From SXIZ01 sp040079795 (GTDB taxonomy: Bacteria; Pseudomonadota; Gammaproteobacteria; Methylococcales; Methylomonadaceae), in assembly GCA_040079795.1 (NCBI GenBank), contig JBEBJQ010000003.1, positions 65,705 through 129,704 on the forward strand: 64,000 nt of DNA, in the 5' to 3' direction. The notes under the pieces are model-generated. The model was given only the letters and a program-made list of their open reading frames with translations, was not told the DNA's origin and did no database searches. The position numbers were made by a program, and so were the translations under genes. Positions 61,959-64,000 of the stretch are shown here, piece after piece; position 1 is the first letter of the stretch, and every line of letters begins with the position of its first letter.

Positions 61959-63509
61959 ATGAATTATCAAACCCTATTACGTTTCCATCCCCCTCATAAC
62001 GCAACCCAAAGAAACTTAAGGTTTGCCAACTCCGGACAGGAAACCATCCCCTTCCAGCACGCCTTCATACTATTTATCTGTTTATTATTGGGGCTGATGT
62101 TTAACATTCCCGTTTACGCCAAAAGCACGCGTCTGGCGCTAGTGATTGGCAATGCGAATTACCAGAACTTTGACAAATTATTCACCTCCATAAATGACGC
62201 TAAACAGATCGCAAATAAATTACAGGCATTGCAGTTTGACGTCATGTATTACAGCGACCTTAACCATCGGCGCATGGATGAAGTAATCAATGACTTTTCA
62301 GAAAAGGCAAACGCTTACGATGTCGTTTTATTTTATTATGCAGGTCATGGCCTTCAAGCCGAAAACGAAAACTTCCTGATTCCGGTTGACCTGGAGCTGA
62401 AAACGCTTAAGCAACTAAAATATGATGCCGTCATTGCCCAAAAAGTGCTGGATATGATGAGCGACTCCCCTAATAAAACCAACTTGTTCATCCTTGATAC
62501 CTGTCGGGATAAGCCCCTGTCACTGCGTGGTTTAGGTCGCGGCCTGACACGGGGACTAGCCGCAATGGACAGTCATGCCAGCGCTGCCAGCACCTTAATC
62601 GTTTTTTCAACCTCACCCGGCAGCCAGGCGTATGACAGTGTAGAAAATAACCCAAACAGCCCTTTCACCGGTTCATTACTTAAATATCTGGATAAACCGG
62701 GTCTGAAAGTCATGGATATGCTTATGGAAGTTCGTAAAGACGTATTGGCAGCCACTGAAAACAAACAAAAAACCTGGGACAGTTCCTCTATGCTTGGCGC
62801 ATTTTGCTTTGCTGGGTGTGAAAATCCTGAAGCTAAACTACAAAGCACCCAATTAAATGCCGAAAACGCAAGGCTAATTGCACAGATGGCCGAAATGAAA
62901 CGCAGTTATGAAGAACAACTCATAGCCAATCAAGAACGGCTGCAAAAACTGGCGCATGTGGAACAACAAAAAATTACCCTGGAGCGGCAAATAAACACCG
63001 ACACCAACTCCAAAGCCATGCAACAAAATTTACAGCAGAAATTACAGGCTGTAACAGACGAAAAACATCAGCTGGAAGCTAAAGTCGCCTCAGCCACGCA
63101 TAACGATGCTGACAATGCCCGCTTAATGGCGCAATTAACTGAACTAAAAAACCAGTACGAGCAAGAAAAATCAGCCAATCTGGAACGTCTGCAAAAACTG
63201 GAGCTTATTACACAACAAAAAACCTCCCTAGAAAAACGCCTGGACAGCGAGAACAGCACCAAAGCCGGACAACAAAGCGTACATCAGCAATTACAGGCTG
63301 TAACAGCCGAAAAACAACAGCTGGAAGCTAAAATTGCTATCACTGCCGAGAGTAATGCTAAAAATCAGCAAACACTGGCAGAAATGGAACGCTATAAAGC
63401 GGAAGTTGAACACCTGAAACAATTAGCATCTGTCCAGGCTGAATCAACATCCCGAGAAATGACTGCTCCTCAAAATCTTACCAACCCCTACCAAATAGGG
63501 GGCCTCTAG
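61959..63509 (+). CDS. Secreted caspase-like (peptidase C14) protein with coiled-coil repeats
   Basis: A 516-residue protein. A hydrophobic signal lies at 34-50 and ends VYAKS (about 54), so the mature protein is extracytoplasmic. The caspase-fold domain (about 55-280) has TRLALVIGNANY, the catalytic His in FYYAGHG (His130) and Cys in LDTCRD (Cys182), both intact. The C-terminal third is a coiled coil of two 83-residue repeats (about 299-381 and 382-464), each with LQKL...QQK and LQAVTxEKxQLEAK. The next gene starts on its stop codon. Protease specificity and role are unknown. Confidence 0.88.
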   Translation: MNYQTLLRFHPPHNATQRNLRFANSGQETIPFQHAFILFICLLLGLMFNIPVYAKSTRLALVIGNANYQNFDKLFTSINDAKQIANKLQALQFDVMYYSDLNHRRMDEVINDFSEKANAYDVVLFYYAGHGLQAENENFLIPVDLELKTLKQLKYDAVIAQKVLDMMSDSPNKTNLFILDTCRDKPLSLRGLGRGLTRGLAAMDSHASAASTLIVFSTSPGSQAYDSVENNPNSPFTGSLLKYLDKPGLKVMDMLMEVRKDVLAATENKQKTWDSSSMLGAFCFAGCENPEAKLQSTQLNAENARLIAQMAEMKRSYEEQLIANQERLQKLAHVEQQKITLERQINTDTNSKAMQQNLQQKLQAVTDEKHQLEAKVASATHNDADNARLMAQLTELKNQYEQEKSANLERLQKLELITQQKTSLEKRLDSENSTKAGQQSVHQQLQAVTAEKQQLEAKIAITAESNAKNQQTLAEMERYKAEVEHLKQLASVQAESTSREMTAPQNLTNPYQIGGL

Positions 63510-63799
63510 TGGTGAATTTTTTAAACAACCGCTTAAACCAGTCGGTTGTAATGGGCATACTGGTATTGTCGATGGGTGCATTTGCACGGGCGGAACCAGC
63601 AACACCAGCAAACGCCGAAAGGTTACAGCAACTGAATATAGATACTAGCAATGAAATACGACGATTAGAGACTGAATCTAGACGCTTGAAAGCGCCAACA
63701 AATTGTGACCCGCACAACATCCGCTTTGCTCCACCTGCTCCACCCCGCCGCTGGCATTTTATGACTGAGTATTACGGTTTGCCGATTGTGGGTTTTTAA
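63509..63799 (+). CDS. Small secreted protein with short coiled coil
   Basis: A 96-residue protein starting at GTG 63509 or the next GTG 63512; AGGGGG at 63497-63502 supports either. The signal peptide ends near FARAEP (about 29). A short helix (ANAERLQQLNIDTSNEIRRL) follows, resembling the coiled coil of the caspase-like protein, then a Pro-rich tail with one Cys. I do not recognise the family. It is coupled to the caspase-like gene (stop TAG overlaps GTG), so the two are co-expressed. Confidence 0.7.
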   Translation: MVNFLNNRLNQSVVMGILVLSMGAFARAEPATPANAERLQQLNIDTSNEIRRLETESRRLKAPTNCDPHNIRFAPPAPPRRWHFMTEYYGLPIVGF

Positions 63800-63834
63800 C
63801 GCTTTATTTATCACACACCATGAGGAATAATAAT

Positions 63835-64000
63835 ATGAAACAAGCAAACATTGCACTATCCCTAAGCTTACTGGCCTTGCCTTTAGGCAGTTATGCAGGC
63901 GAGCTTACCGAACTTGAAAAATCACAGGCGGAAGTTAAGGCACTGCGCCTGGAAATCCAGCGCTTGCACCAAGGTTCCGCGCGCGGGGGGGGGGGGGGGC
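63835..64000 (+). CDS. Secreted protein, 5' part only
   Basis: About 55 residues from ATG 63835, with GAGGAATAATAAT as ribosome binding site. The signal peptide ends SYAGE (about 22); then LTELEKSQAEVKALRLEIQRL is a coiled-coil segment. It lies 35 bp after the previous small secreted gene, so it is the third member of the operon. The frame continues off the window through a run of G. Confidence 0.65.
   Translation, partial: MKQANIALSLSLLALPLGSYAGELTELEKSQAEVKALRLEIQRLHQGSARGGGGG
63985..63999. repeat. Poly-G run at the window edge
   Basis: About 15 consecutive G (then one C at 64000) end the window inside the third secreted gene. Nothing else in the window has such a long homopolymer. It could be a simple repeat within the gene, or low-quality sequence at a contig end. 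Confidence 0.6.

Noticed and set aside
1..64000. tRNA or rRNA genes, complete insertion sequences, prophage
   Set aside because: No cloverleaf-like GTTCGANTC arms, rRNA-like blocks, transposase motifs with terminal repeats, or phage structural genes were noticed by eye; small RNAs could still be missed.

Overview
The window looks like chromosome from a gammaproteobacterium, most likely a methylotroph or methanotroph of the Methylococcales type. This rests on conserved gammaproteobacterial gene orders (rhlB divergent from trxA-rho; lpxK-trm112-kdsB; dut-algC-argB; rluD-pgeF divergent from bamD) plus an MxaD-like periplasmic protein paired with a YVTN beta-propeller. That is inference from synteny and recognised families; no rRNA, tRNA or methane/methanol oxidation structural gene is in the window. 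No prophage, complete insertion sequence or CRISPR array was seen.

Layout. 1-2770: 5' part of a large divergent class A penicillin-binding protein. 3315-7076: HAD nucleotidase, rhlB, trxA, rho. 7126-10118: yggX, a ycgN-like gene, a decayed K+ transporter fragment, a 94-residue protein, a YVTN propeller and an MxaD-like protein. 10258-13003: radical SAM protein, aspartate aminotransferase, glutaredoxin. 13114-15990: a four-gene operon soxY-soxZ-soxA-moeA. 16033-19555: MFS transporter, a deletion scar of exbB/exbD, lpxK, a Trm112-like gene, kdsB. 19683-34401: a block of minus-strand signalling genes: three chemoreceptors, an embedded membrane thioredoxin-like protein, a CheY, a GGDEF-EAL protein, and an ANTAR response regulator with its kinase. 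34782-37096: cupredoxin plus multicopper oxidase. 37492-43195: radC, coaBC with an apparent ATT start, dut, an AlgC-like protein that has lost catalytic residues, argB. 43272-50794: DUF4124 protein, yggT, proC, an HD-GYP response regulator and a giant hybrid kinase. 51019-61521: housekeeping genes (ansA, folA, lpxA-like, xerD, pfkB-type kinase, ZIP transporter, pgeF, rluD, bamD, paiB-like, phosphotransferase, rdgB). 61959-64000: start of an operon coding for a secreted caspase-like protein with coiled-coil repeats and two small secreted proteins; it runs off the right edge.

Two themes stand out. First, gene decay: fragments of a KtrB/TrkH transporter and of exbB/exbD, an AlgC homologue lacking the phosphoserine, one metal-binding Asp and the last domain, and a coaBC without ATG/GTG/TTG at its proper N-terminus. 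Second, a dense signalling region with many PAS domains, three receptors that share a C-terminal ERF tail, and a redox-type protein translated between two receptors. The best candidates for undescribed biology are the receptor/thioredoxin operon, the secreted caspase/coiled-coil operon at the right edge, and the AlgC-like pseudoenzyme fused to a membrane sensor-like domain.
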